Shown piece after piece: positions 37,518 to 45,451 of a stretch of 64,000 nt of DNA. A model generated the notes under the pieces. The model saw nothing but the letters and a program-made list of their open reading frames with translations, searched no databases and was not told the origin of the DNA. The translations under genes were made by a program, and so were the position numbers. How positions within the stretch are numbered: position 1 is the first letter of the stretch; each line of letters opens with the position of its first letter. The stretch lies in assembly GCF_035325945.1 (NCBI RefSeq), contig NZ_DAOKYX010000007.1, positions 55,580 to 119,579 of the forward strand, read 5' to 3'. This DNA is from Parvibaculum sp035325945. Lineage in GTDB: Bacteria > Pseudomonadota > Alphaproteobacteria > Parvibaculales > Parvibaculaceae.

Positions 37518-37549
37518 GCGCCCCCAGCGCCGTTCGGCGAAGGGGGCGC
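37518..37549 (-). other. Stem-loop between tsf and pyrH
   Basis: GCGCCCCC (37518-37525) pairs with GGGGGCGC (37542-37549), and inside it CGCC pairs with GGCG around GTTC. It lies 19 bases after the tsf stop in a 154-base gap. On the minus strand it is followed by TATTGTC, not a clean T-run, so it may attenuate or stabilise rather than end transcription. Confidence 0.5.
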
Positions 37550-37568
37550 ATGTCAGATTCCGGAAAGA

Positions 37569-38495
37569 TCAGCCGCGAGCCGCTGCGGCCACTTCGGCGG
37601 CGAAGTCCGTCTCGGCCTTCTCGATGCCCTCGCCAAGGGCGAAGCGGACGAAGCCGACAACCTGGATCGGCGCGCCGACACCGGCTTCGGCATTCTTGAC
37701 GGCCTTTTCGACGGTGTTGTCTGGATCGACCACGAAGACCTGGGAGAGAAGAACGACTTCCTCGTAGAACTTGCGGATGCGGCCCTCGACCATCTTCTCG
37801 ATGATGTTGTCGGGGCGGCCCGATTCCTTCGCCTCGGCGATGAGAACGTTGCGCTCGCGCTCGACCACGGCCGGGTCAAGCTCCTCGCGGCGGGTGGCAA
37901 GCGGGCTCGTCGCGGCGATGTGCATGGCGATCTGCCTGCCGAGCTCGGCGAGCTTCGCCTTGTCGCCGGCGGATTCGAGACCGACCAGCACGCCGATCTT
38001 GCCGAGGCCCGGCACGACCTGATTGTGCATATAGGCGGCGACGACGCCCTGCGAGACGCTCATGGAGGCGACGCGGCGGACATTCATGTTCTCGCCGATG
38101 GTGCCGACCTGCTCGGTGACGTAATCCTTCACCGATTTCGAGGCGCCCGGATAGGTCGTGGCGAGCAGCTTGTCGAGATCGCCATCCACGCCAAGCGCGA
38201 CCTGAGCGATGTCGGAGACCATCTTCTGGAACTGATCGTTGCGGGCGACGAAGTCCGTCTCGGAATTGACCTCGACCAGCGCGCCGCGCGTACCGTCGGC
38301 GACGACGCCCACGAGTCCCTCGGCCGCCACACGGCCCGACTTCTTGGCGGCCTTGGCCAGACCCTTGGTCCGCAGCCAGTCGATCGCGGCTTCCATGTCG
38401 CCCTTCGTCTCATTCAGGGCCGACTTGCAATCCATCATGCCCGCGCCGGTCTTCTCGCGGAGCTCCTTCACCATGCCTGCGGTGATCTCAGCCAT
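37569..38495 (-). CDS. tsf: Elongation factor Ts
   Basis: This 308-aa factor recycles EF-Tu by exchanging GDP for GTP. The N-terminal UBA-like domain has VKELREKTGAGMMDCKSAL. The TDFVARND core motif and the C-terminal coiled-coil and dimerisation parts follow in order. It follows rpsB by 92 bases and precedes pyrH, the standard order. Confidence 0.97.
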   Translation of the reverse strand: MAEITAGMVKELREKTGAGMMDCKSALNETKGDMEAAIDWLRTKGLAKAAKKSGRVAAEGLVGVVADGTRGALVEVNSETDFVARNDQFQKMVSDIAQVALGVDGDLDKLLATTYPGASKSVKDYVTEQVGTIGENMNVRRVASMSVSQGVVAAYMHNQVVPGLGKIGVLVGLESAGDKAKLAELGRQIAMHIAATSPLATRREELDPAVVERERNVLIAEAKESGRPDNIIEKMVEGRIRKFYEEVVLLSQVFVVDPDNTVEKAVKNAEAGVGAPIQVVGFVRFALGEGIEKAETDFAAEVAAAARG

Positions 38496-38526
38496 TCCCT
38501 TATCCTCTCAAGCTTAAAATGCGTAC

Positions 38527-38558
38527 GCTCCGGCAACGCCCGAGGGTGCTGCCGGAGC
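38527..38558 (-). other. Stem-loop between rpsB and tsf
   Basis: GCTCCGGCA (38527-38535) pairs perfectly with TGCCGGAGC (38550-38558), with a 14-base loop that can pair further. It lies 29 bases after the rpsB stop. On the minus strand ATTTTAAG follows after a short gap, so partial termination that lowers tsf relative to rpsB is possible. Confidence 0.5.
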
Positions 38559-38587
38559 CGAAATCGTCACGCAGGCGACCGGGCCGT

Positions 38588-39358
38588 TCAGCCCGCCGCC
38601 ACTTCGCCTTCGGCCGGGATGTCGGCAGCCGGTTCGACTTCCGCACCAAGGTCCATGCCCGAGGCGATATGGCTCTGCGAGATGCCGTCGATGACCGCGC
38701 GGGAGACGAGGTCGCAATAAAGCGCGATCGCGCGGGCGGCGTCGTCATTGCCCGGCACCGGATAGGCGATGCCATCGGGGTTCGAGTTCGAGTCGAGGAT
38801 GGCTATGACCGGGATGCCGAGCTTGCGCGCTTCCTCGATCGCGATCGTTTCCTTGTTGGTGTCGATCACGAACATGATGTCCGGCAGGCCGCCCATGTCC
38901 TTGATACCGCCAATCGCGCGCTCGAGCTTCTCGCGCTCGCGGCTGAGGTTCAGGAGTTCCTTCTTGGTGAGGCCGCGCGTCTCGCCCGCCAGCATCTCGT
39001 CGAGCTGACGAAGGCGGCGGATCGAGTTCGAGATCGTCTTCCAGTTGGTCAGCGTGCCGCCGAGCCAGCGATGGTTGATATAGTACTGGGCGCACTGGCG
39101 GGCAGCGGTGGCCACGGGCTCGGAGGCCTGGCGCTTCGTGCCGACGAAGAGGACGCGGCCGCCGGCGGCGATCACGTCGCGCACGGCGACGAGAGCCTGA
39201 TGAAGCAGCGGCACGGTCTGCGCCAGGTCGATGATGTGGATGTTGTTACGGTCGCCGAAGAGGAACGGGGCCATCTTCGGGTTCCAGCGGTGGGTCTGGT
39301 GGCCGAAGTGAACGCCGGCTTCCAGCAACTGACGCATAGAGAATTCAGGGAGTGCCAT
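38588..39358 (-). CDS. rpsB: Small ribosomal subunit protein S2
   Basis: This 256-aa 30S protein starts MALPEFSMRQLLEAGVHFGH, an exact family opening. It has VGTKRQASEPV, NHRWLGGTLTNW, PDIMFVIDTNKE and IPVIAILDSNSNPDGI. A short Glu/Ala-rich tail ends it. The ATG at 39358 has GGAGCAAGAGTGTC upstream. It is the first gene of the long run to lpxB. Confidence 0.97.
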   Translation of the reverse strand: MALPEFSMRQLLEAGVHFGHQTHRWNPKMAPFLFGDRNNIHIIDLAQTVPLLHQALVAVRDVIAAGGRVLFVGTKRQASEPVATAARQCAQYYINHRWLGGTLTNWKTISNSIRRLRQLDEMLAGETRGLTKKELLNLSREREKLERAIGGIKDMGGLPDIMFVIDTNKETIAIEEARKLGIPVIAILDSNSNPDGIAYPVPGNDDAARAIALYCDLVSRAVIDGISQSHIASGMDLGAEVEPAADIPAEGEVAAG

Positions 39359-39519
39359 GACACTCTTGCTCCTTTTCCGGTTGGACCTCCGCGGGGGAAA
39401 GAACGGCCGGAAACCGGCCGCACCGGACCGACGAACCCTATGTTGCCCTCGAAACACGCCCCTTGAGGGGCAGCACCGAGCGGCGTGGGATCGCCGAACC
39501 CCGCGTGTGGAATGGCGCG

Positions 39520-39548
39520 GGTATAGGGGGAATCGATGAAATTGGCAA
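39520..39548 (-). promoter_or_regulatory. Promoter of the rpsB-tsf-...-lpxB gene run
   Basis: On the minus strand TTGCCA (39548-39543), a 17-base spacer and TATACC (39525-39520) make a good sigma70-type promoter. It lies 162 bases upstream of the rpsB ATG, which leaves a leader of about 155 bases. S2 often represses its own mRNA through such a leader; that is family knowledge, not shown here. Confidence 0.65.
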
Positions 39549-39598
39549 GGGTCGCAGGGTCTTAGGCGCCGAAAAACGTGCCTCGCAAGGGAGGCCGC

Positions 39599-42500
39599 CT
39601 AGATATCCTGCACCTCGATGACCCCCGTCACCGACTTGATCGCGCCCCGGATCTGCGGCGTGACCTTGTAGCCGCCGGGGAGCTTCAGTTCGACCTCGCG
39701 CCCGCCCTCGCCCATGAGCACCAGCGAGACGAGGCCCCGGCCCCTTTCGGAAAGGCGGGATTTCAGCGCCGCCAGGGGCTCCTCCGCATCGACGAAGATC
39801 TTCATGCCAGCCGCCGCGTTCGCCACCACCTCGTCGACCGAACGGATGGACTGGGCGCGCAGCTTCACCTCGTCGTTCGAGCGGTCGATCTCGACCGAGA
39901 CGACGACCGATCTGCCGGACTCCATCAGGTCGCGCGACTGGCCGAGCACTTCCGAGAAGACGACGATCTCGAACTGGCCGCTCGGGTCCGAGAGGCTGAG
40001 GAAGGCGAAGGGATTGCCCTTCTTCGACTTGCGCTCCTGCTTCGCGGTGACCGTGCCCGCCACAAGCTCGGCCTGGTTGCCGCGCGCGATCAGCTCCGCA
40101 TAGGTAACGACATTCGAACGGCGCAGCGCCGTCTGGTAGTCGTCGAGCGGGTGGCCGGAAAGGTAGAAGCCGATTGCGTTGAACTCCTCGTTGAGGCGCT
40201 CGATCGGCGTCCAGGCATCGACATTGGGAAGCGCGGGATTTGCGACCCTGGCCCCTGTCGCCTCGCCGAAAAGATTGTTCTGCCGGGACTCGCGCTCCTC
40301 CGCCGCCGCGCTCGCCGTTCCGAGCACGAGATCGACGGCCGCCAGCACTTGCGCGCGATTGGGGTTCAGGCAATCGAAGGCCCCTGCCCGCGCGAGGTTT
40401 TCATAGGCGCGCTTGTTGATGAAACGGGGATTGATGCGGCGGGCAAAATCGAAGAGGTCGCGGAAAGGCCCGCCCTCCTCACGCACCTCGACGAGATGGT
40501 CCATCGCCTGCCGGCCGACATTCTTGATGGCGGAGAGCGCATAGATGATGTCGCCATCCTTCACCGCGAAGACGCTTTCGGACTCGTTCACGCTTGGCGG
40601 CCTGATCCTGATGCCGAGCCGCTGCGCGTCCTGCTTGAAGATGTTGAGCTTGTCGGTATTGCCGAGATCGAGGCTCATCGAGGCGGCGAGGAACTCGACC
40701 GGATGGTTCGCCTTGAGCCATGCCGTCTGATAGGCGACGAGCGCATAGGCGGCGGCGTGCGACTTGTTGAACCCGTAGCCCGCGAACTTGTCCACCAGCT
40801 CGAAGATGTTGGAGGCCTGCGTCTTGTCGATTCCCTTGGCGACGGCGCCGGTAACGAAGCGCTCTTTCTGCGCGTCCATTTCCGACTTGATCTTCTTGCC
40901 CATGGCGCGGCGCAGAAGATCGGCTTCGCCGAGCGAATAGCCGGAGAGGATCTGCGCGATCTGCATCACCTGCTCCTGGTAGATGATGACGCCGTTCGTC
41001 TCCTTCAGCACGGGCTCCAGCAGCGGGTGGAGATAGTCCGGCGCCTCGCGCCCCTGCTTGCAGTTGATGTATTTCGGGATGTTGTCCATCGGGCCGGGGC
41101 GATAGAGCGCCACGAGCGCGATGATGTCCTCGAAGCGGTCTGCATTGAGCTTGCGGAGCACGTCGCGCATGCCCGAGCTTTCAAGCTGGAACACGCCGAC
41201 CGTCTCGCCGCGCCCGAGCATCTCGTAGGTCTTCTGATCATCGAGCGGCAGGTGGAGCAGATCGATCCCGATCCCGCGCCGCGCGACGAGCTTCACCGCC
41301 TGATCGAGCACGGTGAGCGTCTTGAGTCCGAGAAAGTCGAATTTGACGAGGCCGGCGGGCTCCACCCACTTCATGTTGAATTGCGTGACCGGCATGTCGG
41401 AACGCGGATCGCGATAGAGCGGCACAAGCTCGTCGAGCGGCCGGTCGCCGATGACCACGCCCGCCGCATGGGTCGAGGCATGGCGATAGAGCCCTTCGAG
41501 GCTCTGGCCGATCTCGAGCAGCTTCGCCACCGCTTCTTCGGCCCTCTGCGCCTCCTGCAGACGCGGCTCACCCCTGATCGCTTCGGCCAGCGTCACCGGG
41601 TTTGCGGGATTGTTCGGCACCAGCTTGCAGAGCCGGTCGACCTGCCCGTAGGGAAGCTGCAATACGCGCCCCACATCGCGCAGCACGGCGCGCGCCTGCA
41701 GCTTTCCGAAGGTGATGATCTGCGCCACCTGATCGTAGCCATAGCGCGCCTGGACATAGCGGATCACCTCGTCGCGCCGGTCCTGGCAGAAGTCGATGTC
41801 GAAGTCCGGCATCGAGACGCGCTCGGGATTGAGAAAGCGCTCGAACAGCAGACCGAAGCGCAGAGGGTCGAGATCGGTGATGGTCAGCGCCCAGGCGACC
41901 ACGGAGCCCGCGCCCGAGCCACGGCCCGGCCCGACGGGAATGCCATGCGCCTTCGCCCATTTGATGAAGTCGGCAACGATGAGGAAGTAGCCCGGAAAGT
42001 CCATCTTGATGATGACGTCGAGCTCGAAACGCAACCGCGCGCGATATTCCTCCTCCGGGCAAACGGCCGCGACCTGCGCCAGCCGCGCGGTCAGCCCCTC
42101 CTCCGCCTGCCGCCGCAATTCTTCCGCCTCACCGTGGTCGACGCCGAATTTCGGCAGAATGGGCTTGCGCGTGCGCGGGCGGTAGGCACAGCGCCGCGCG
42201 ATCTCGATCGTGTTCGCGATCGCCTCCGGCAGATCGTCGAACAGATCCGCCATCTCGGCCTGTGTCTTGAACCGGTGCTCGGGCGTCAGGCGCCGGCGGT
42301 TTCCCTGCGTGACATAGGCGCCCTCGGCGATGCAGATCATCGCGTCATGGGCCTCGAACTCGTCTTCCCGCGCGAAATAAGGCTCGTTCGTCGCCACCAG
42401 CGGCAGCTCATGGGCATAGGCCATGTCGATGAGGGCCGGCTCCGTCTGGCGCTCGACATCGAGATTGTGGCGCTGCAACTCGACATAGAGCCTGTCGCCG

Positions 42501-43024
42501 AAAATCGACTTCAGCCGGAGCAGAAGGTCTTCCGCGGCCGGCCGCTGCCCGGCCGCGAGCTTCCGGTTGACGATGCCCGCAGGGCCGCCCGTCAAACAGA
42601 TCAGGCCCTCGTGATGCGCGGCCAGAAGATCGAGCGATATGTGAGGCGGTTCCCCCGCCTCGGGCCCCAGAAAGGCCCGGCTCGAAAGCCTCATCAGATT
42701 GCGATAGCCGGTCTCGTCCTTGGCAAGGAGTGCGAGCGTACCGGATATGTCGCGCCGCGGCCCCCTGCCCGGCTCGTCCTCATCCTCGATGATGAGGGGC
42801 AGCGTGCATCCGACGATGGGCTGGATGCCCGCTCCGGCCATCGTTTCGGAAAACTCCAGCGCGCCGAAAAGATTGCCCGTGTCGGTCAGGGCGACGGCCG
42901 GCATGCCGTCGGCCTTGCAGAGCTTGGCGATATCCTTGACGCGGATCGCGCCCTCCAGCAGCGAAAAGGCCGAATGGAGGCGCAGATGGACGAAACGGAG
43001 CATTGAGTCGGACATGCGTGACAT
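39599..43024 (-). CDS. dnaE: DNA polymerase III alpha subunit DnaE
   Basis: This roughly 1,141-aa replicative polymerase subunit starts with a PHP domain (FVHLRLHSAFSLLEG, VALTDTGNLFGA). The palm contains the catalytic carboxylates in MPDFDIDFCQDRRDEV. It continues with the fingers and beta-binding region, a helix-hairpin-helix segment and a C-terminal OB fold (FAFLSLSDPSGQFEIVVF). The length and PHP details fit replicative DnaE1 rather than the shorter mutagenic DnaE2/ImuC. The ATG at 43024 has GGGG 7 bases upstream; ATG 43015 and GTG 43051 are alternatives. It lies 93 bases downstream of the SOS microprotein gene and might be read from that promoter too. Confidence 0.96.
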   Translation of the reverse strand: MSRMSDSMLRFVHLRLHSAFSLLEGAIRVKDIAKLCKADGMPAVALTDTGNLFGALEFSETMAGAGIQPIVGCTLPLIIEDEDEPGRGPRRDISGTLALLAKDETGYRNLMRLSSRAFLGPEAGEPPHISLDLLAAHHEGLICLTGGPAGIVNRKLAAGQRPAAEDLLLRLKSIFGDRLYVELQRHNLDVERQTEPALIDMAYAHELPLVATNEPYFAREDEFEAHDAMICIAEGAYVTQGNRRRLTPEHRFKTQAEMADLFDDLPEAIANTIEIARRCAYRPRTRKPILPKFGVDHGEAEELRRQAEEGLTARLAQVAAVCPEEEYRARLRFELDVIIKMDFPGYFLIVADFIKWAKAHGIPVGPGRGSGAGSVVAWALTITDLDPLRFGLLFERFLNPERVSMPDFDIDFCQDRRDEVIRYVQARYGYDQVAQIITFGKLQARAVLRDVGRVLQLPYGQVDRLCKLVPNNPANPVTLAEAIRGEPRLQEAQRAEEAVAKLLEIGQSLEGLYRHASTHAAGVVIGDRPLDELVPLYRDPRSDMPVTQFNMKWVEPAGLVKFDFLGLKTLTVLDQAVKLVARRGIGIDLLHLPLDDQKTYEMLGRGETVGVFQLESSGMRDVLRKLNADRFEDIIALVALYRPGPMDNIPKYINCKQGREAPDYLHPLLEPVLKETNGVIIYQEQVMQIAQILSGYSLGEADLLRRAMGKKIKSEMDAQKERFVTGAVAKGIDKTQASNIFELVDKFAGYGFNKSHAAAYALVAYQTAWLKANHPVEFLAASMSLDLGNTDKLNIFKQDAQRLGIRIRPPSVNESESVFAVKDGDIIYALSAIKNVGRQAMDHLVEVREEGGPFRDLFDFARRINPRFINKRAYENLARAGAFDCLNPNRAQVLAAVDLVLGTASAAAEERESRQNNLFGEATGARVANPALPNVDAWTPIERLNEEFNAIGFYLSGHPLDDYQTALRRSNVVTYAELIARGNQAELVAGTVTAKQERKSKKGNPFAFLSLSDPSGQFEIVVFSEVLGQSRDLMESGRSVVVSVEIDRSNDEVKLRAQSIRSVDEVVANAAAGMKIFVDAEEPLAALKSRLSERGRGLVSLVLMGEGGREVELKLPGGYKVTPQIRGAIKSVTGVIEVQDI

Positions 43025-43117
43025 TGTCTGGCCCCGCTTGCCCCCTGTCACCTGCCGCGATCAGGGAAGCGCCGAATAGTTGTGGACAAGGCCACGGCTC
43101 CGCATCGGCCGTGCGCC

Positions 43118-43258
43118 TCAGCTCTGGAGCAGCGACCGGGCGATCTCGGCCCAGGTTCCTGCGACCCAGACGAAAGCGCCGATCGACGCCAGCGCCGCCA
43201 CATCCTTCAGCCAGGGATTTCTCCGCGCATCGGCTGCCTTCGCGACCAGTTCACTCAT
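43118..43258 (-). CDS. 46-aa single-pass membrane microprotein, predicted SOS-induced
   Basis: ATG at 43258 to TGA at 43120-43118 encodes 46 residues. An ideal ribosome site (GGAGAGGG, 2 bases before the ATG) precedes it. A charged N-terminal part (MSELVAKAADARRNPWLKD) is followed by one hydrophobic stretch of about 18 residues (VAALASIGAFVWVAGTW, residues 20-36) and a short amphipathic tail (AEIARSLLQS). It is a candidate inner-membrane microprotein with the positive residues on the cytosolic side. The upstream promoter carries a LexA box, so expression should rise on DNA damage. Its nature and setting recall SidA, the small SOS-induced division inhibitor of Caulobacter. I cannot align the two, so orthology is inference. 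It is too short to be found by usual ORF cut-offs. Confidence 0.68.
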   Translation of the reverse strand: MSELVAKAADARRNPWLKDVAALASIGAFVWVAGTWAEIARSLLQS

Positions 43259-43291
43259 GACCCTCTCCGTTCATGGAATGTTCTGATCCGG

Positions 43292-43320
43292 ATTGTTCCT
43301 GTTATGTTCCGATCTGTCAA
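43292..43320 (-). promoter_or_regulatory. SOS promoter: TTGACA-N17-AACAAT with LexA box
   Basis: On the minus strand a perfect TTGACA (43320-43315) is followed by a 17-base spacer and AACAAT (43297-43292). The LexA box GAAC-ATAACAG-GAAC (43309-43295) covers the spacer and enters the -10 element, the standard place for repression. It is 34 bases upstream of the 46-aa gene and lies after the lysR stop. Confidence 0.85.
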
Positions 43321-43325
43321 GGGGG

Positions 43326-44231
43326 TCAGGATCGCGCGCGTCCGCTTCCAGCGGGCCGTCCGCAGCAGGCCAGCAGGGCTTCGGCAGCCTTGCTGAGTCG
43401 CCTTTCGCGGTGGCGCAGGGCGAGAAAGGGCCGCGCCGGCATGTCCACGTCGAGGCGGCGAAGCGTCCCCGCCTCGAGGCCGGGCGCCGCCACCAGATCG
43501 GAAAGTCCGGCAACGCCCGCCCCCGCCTCGACCGCCGCGCGGACGGCCTCGTTCGACGGCAATTCGAGCGCGATTTCCCGCGCATGGACGGGGAGCTTCA
43601 TGGCCGTGAGCGCTGCCTCGACCTCCGAGCGTGTGCCGGAACCAGCCTCGCGCACGACCCAGGCCGCCCCGGCAAGCTCGGCAAGACTGACCCGCTTGCG
43701 CCGGGCGAGCGGATGCGCCGCGCCGACCACGAGCACGAGCCGGTCGGCGCCGACCTCGACGGAGGCGAGCGCGGGAATTTTCACCGCCCCCTCGACGAAG
43801 CCCAGATCGGCGCTGCCCTCGAGCACCGCGCGGGCGACCGTTTCCGTGTTTGCGGCAGCAAGGCGAACCTCGATGCGCGGATACGCCTCGCGAAAGCGCA
43901 CGAGCTGCGCCGGAAGCCAGTAGCTCGCTATCGTCTGGCTCGCATGAACATTGAGCGTGCCGCGTCCGAGCGAGCCAAGCTCGCTCAGCATCAGCTCGGC
44001 TGCATGGGCCCGCGCCAGCACGCCGCGCGCTTCATCGAGAAAAAGCCGCCCTGCCGCCGTCAACTCGATATGCCGCCCCACGCGGTCGAAGAGTCTTGTG
44101 TCGTGCCGCGCCTCAAGCGCGGCGATCGCCGAACTCACTGCCGACTGGGTCAGGCCGAGCGCCCTCGCCGCGCGCGTCACATGCTCACGCTCCGCGACAG
44201 CGATGAAAATGCGCAACTGGTCAAGGGTCAC
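43326..44231 (-). CDS. LysR-family transcriptional regulator (beside YeiH transporter)
   Basis: This roughly 301-aa regulator has an N-terminal winged helix (LDQLRIFIAVAEREHVTRAARALGLTQSAVSSAIAALE). A periplasmic-binding-protein-like effector domain follows (from about residue 80; LNVHASQTIASYWLP). It looks like the CysB/CbbR/YeiE branch. GTG at 44231 (VTLDQLRIF) gives a family-like N-terminus. A TTG at 44267, 4 bases after the yeiH stop, would add 12 residues. It follows the YeiH-type transporter gene on the same strand and probably controls it. The effector is unknown; sulfite or sulfur compounds are suggested by YeiE studies. Confidence 0.86.
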   Translation of the reverse strand: MTLDQLRIFIAVAEREHVTRAARALGLTQSAVSSAIAALEARHDTRLFDRVGRHIELTAAGRLFLDEARGVLARAHAAELMLSELGSLGRGTLNVHASQTIASYWLPAQLVRFREAYPRIEVRLAAANTETVARAVLEGSADLGFVEGAVKIPALASVEVGADRLVLVVGAAHPLARRKRVSLAELAGAAWVVREAGSGTRSEVEAALTAMKLPVHAREIALELPSNEAVRAAVEAGAGVAGLSDLVAAPGLEAGTLRRLDVDMPARPFLALRHRERRLSKAAEALLACCGRPAGSGRARS

Positions 44232-44270
44232 GGCGGCGCTGGTCCTTGCGACGGGGATGGCGGGCAAGCA

Positions 44271-45335
44271 TTACATGGCGACAGCCGCCATCGCCAGACC
44301 GAAGCCGGTAATGAAGAGCCAGGATGAAGCCCCGAGCGCCAGCGGCCTCATGCCCTTGGCCCTGAGCTTTGCGATGTCCGTCTCGAGCCCCATCGCCGCA
44401 AGCGCCATGGCGAGCATAAAAGTGGTGATCCCGGCGGCATCGGCCCGGACGGCCTCCGGAAGCGGCATCACGCTGTTGAGGCCGACCATCAGGAGAAAGC
44501 CGAGAGCGAACCAGGGCGCCGTCACTCGCCCGCTGCCCGGGACCTGCGCTCCGCCACGCCGCCAGAGCCAGGCGAGAAGGATCACCACGGGCGCAAGCAT
44601 CAGAACGCGTGTGAGCTTGACCACGGTGCCGAAATGGCCGGCTGCCTCCCCCTCCGCGAATGCCGCCGCGACGACCTGCGCGATCTCGTGGATGGAGGCG
44701 CCCGCCCAGAGGCCATAGGCATGAGGTGCGAGATGCAGCCACGCATTGAGAAGCGGGAAAAGCAGCATCGACAGCGAGCCGAAGATCGTCACGCTCGCCA
44801 CCGCATAGGCAACGTCCTCGTCTTCTGCATCGACCACGGCATTGGCGGCGACCACGGCCGAGGCCCCGCAGATCGAGGTGCCGGCGGCGATGAGCGCCGT
44901 CAGCGGCCGCGCGACGCCGAGGCGCCGGCCCGCCCATGTCGTGAAGACGAATGTCGCGCCGAGCGTCAGCGCCGTCAGCAATATGCCGGCAAGACCGACG
45001 CTCGCGATCTGGCTCGCCGTCAGTTGCAGGCCGAGCAGCACGATGGCAGCGCGCAGAACGCGCCGCAGCGCGAAGCCGACGCCCGGCTTCGCCGCCACAG
45101 GCGTGCCGATGAAATTATGGATGGCCGCGCCGAGCAGGATCGACAGGATGAGCGGGCTTAGGCCACCAAGCCCCGCGAAGCGGTGAAGTGCCATGGCGAC
45201 GGCGGCAATCGCGGCCGTCAGCAGCAGGCCGGGGAGCATGCGCGCGCCCGAGACGCGGATGCCGGGCCGCGCTTCCGCCGCGCAGGCCGATCCCGTTTCA
45301 TCCGCCGCTGGCGCGGCCGCATCGCTCGCAGGCAT
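44271..45335 (-). CDS. YeiH/UPF0324 family putative sulfate or sulfite-related exporter
   Basis: This 354-aa inner-membrane protein has about ten hydrophobic segments after a 30-residue polar N-terminus. Signatures of the family are GTSICGASAVVAANAVVDA (residues about 150-170), the GLWAGASIHEIAQVVAAAF segment and the TTFMLAMALAAMGLETD motif near the C-terminus. The family is annotated as putative sulfate exporters, but transport has rarely been shown. It is followed by a LysR regulator in the same direction; in enterobacteria yeiE and yeiH are likewise neighbours. The 116-base gap to lolD on its 5' side must hold its promoter, but no clear boxes are seen. Confidence 0.88.
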   Translation of the reverse strand: MPASDAAAPAADETGSACAAEARPGIRVSGARMLPGLLLTAAIAAVAMALHRFAGLGGLSPLILSILLGAAIHNFIGTPVAAKPGVGFALRRVLRAAIVLLGLQLTASQIASVGLAGILLTALTLGATFVFTTWAGRRLGVARPLTALIAAGTSICGASAVVAANAVVDAEDEDVAYAVASVTIFGSLSMLLFPLLNAWLHLAPHAYGLWAGASIHEIAQVVAAAFAEGEAAGHFGTVVKLTRVLMLAPVVILLAWLWRRGGAQVPGSGRVTAPWFALGFLLMVGLNSVMPLPEAVRADAAGITTFMLAMALAAMGLETDIAKLRAKGMRPLALGASSWLFITGFGLAMAAVAM

Positions 45336-45451
45336 GACGATCTCCCTCGATCACCGATGGCGAGGAAGATGCGAGGACGACGACGCCGCGTCCAACGCAT
45401 TGCGGCACTCGTTTCATTCGAGGGAATCGATCAATCGCGCGGCGCGAGACG

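Noticed and set aside
39578..43006. A 1,142-codon open frame on the plus strand opposite dnaE
   Set aside because: It mirrors dnaE almost base for base. In GC-rich genomes the antisense frame lacks stops because of codon bias; its translation is Arg/Asp/His-rich with no domain, and dnaE has all polymerase motifs.
43280..43298. A second LexA half-site pair GTTC-N11-GTTC next to the SOS box
   Set aside because: The spacing is 11 instead of 7, so it does not fit the family's operator; the 43295-43309 pair does.
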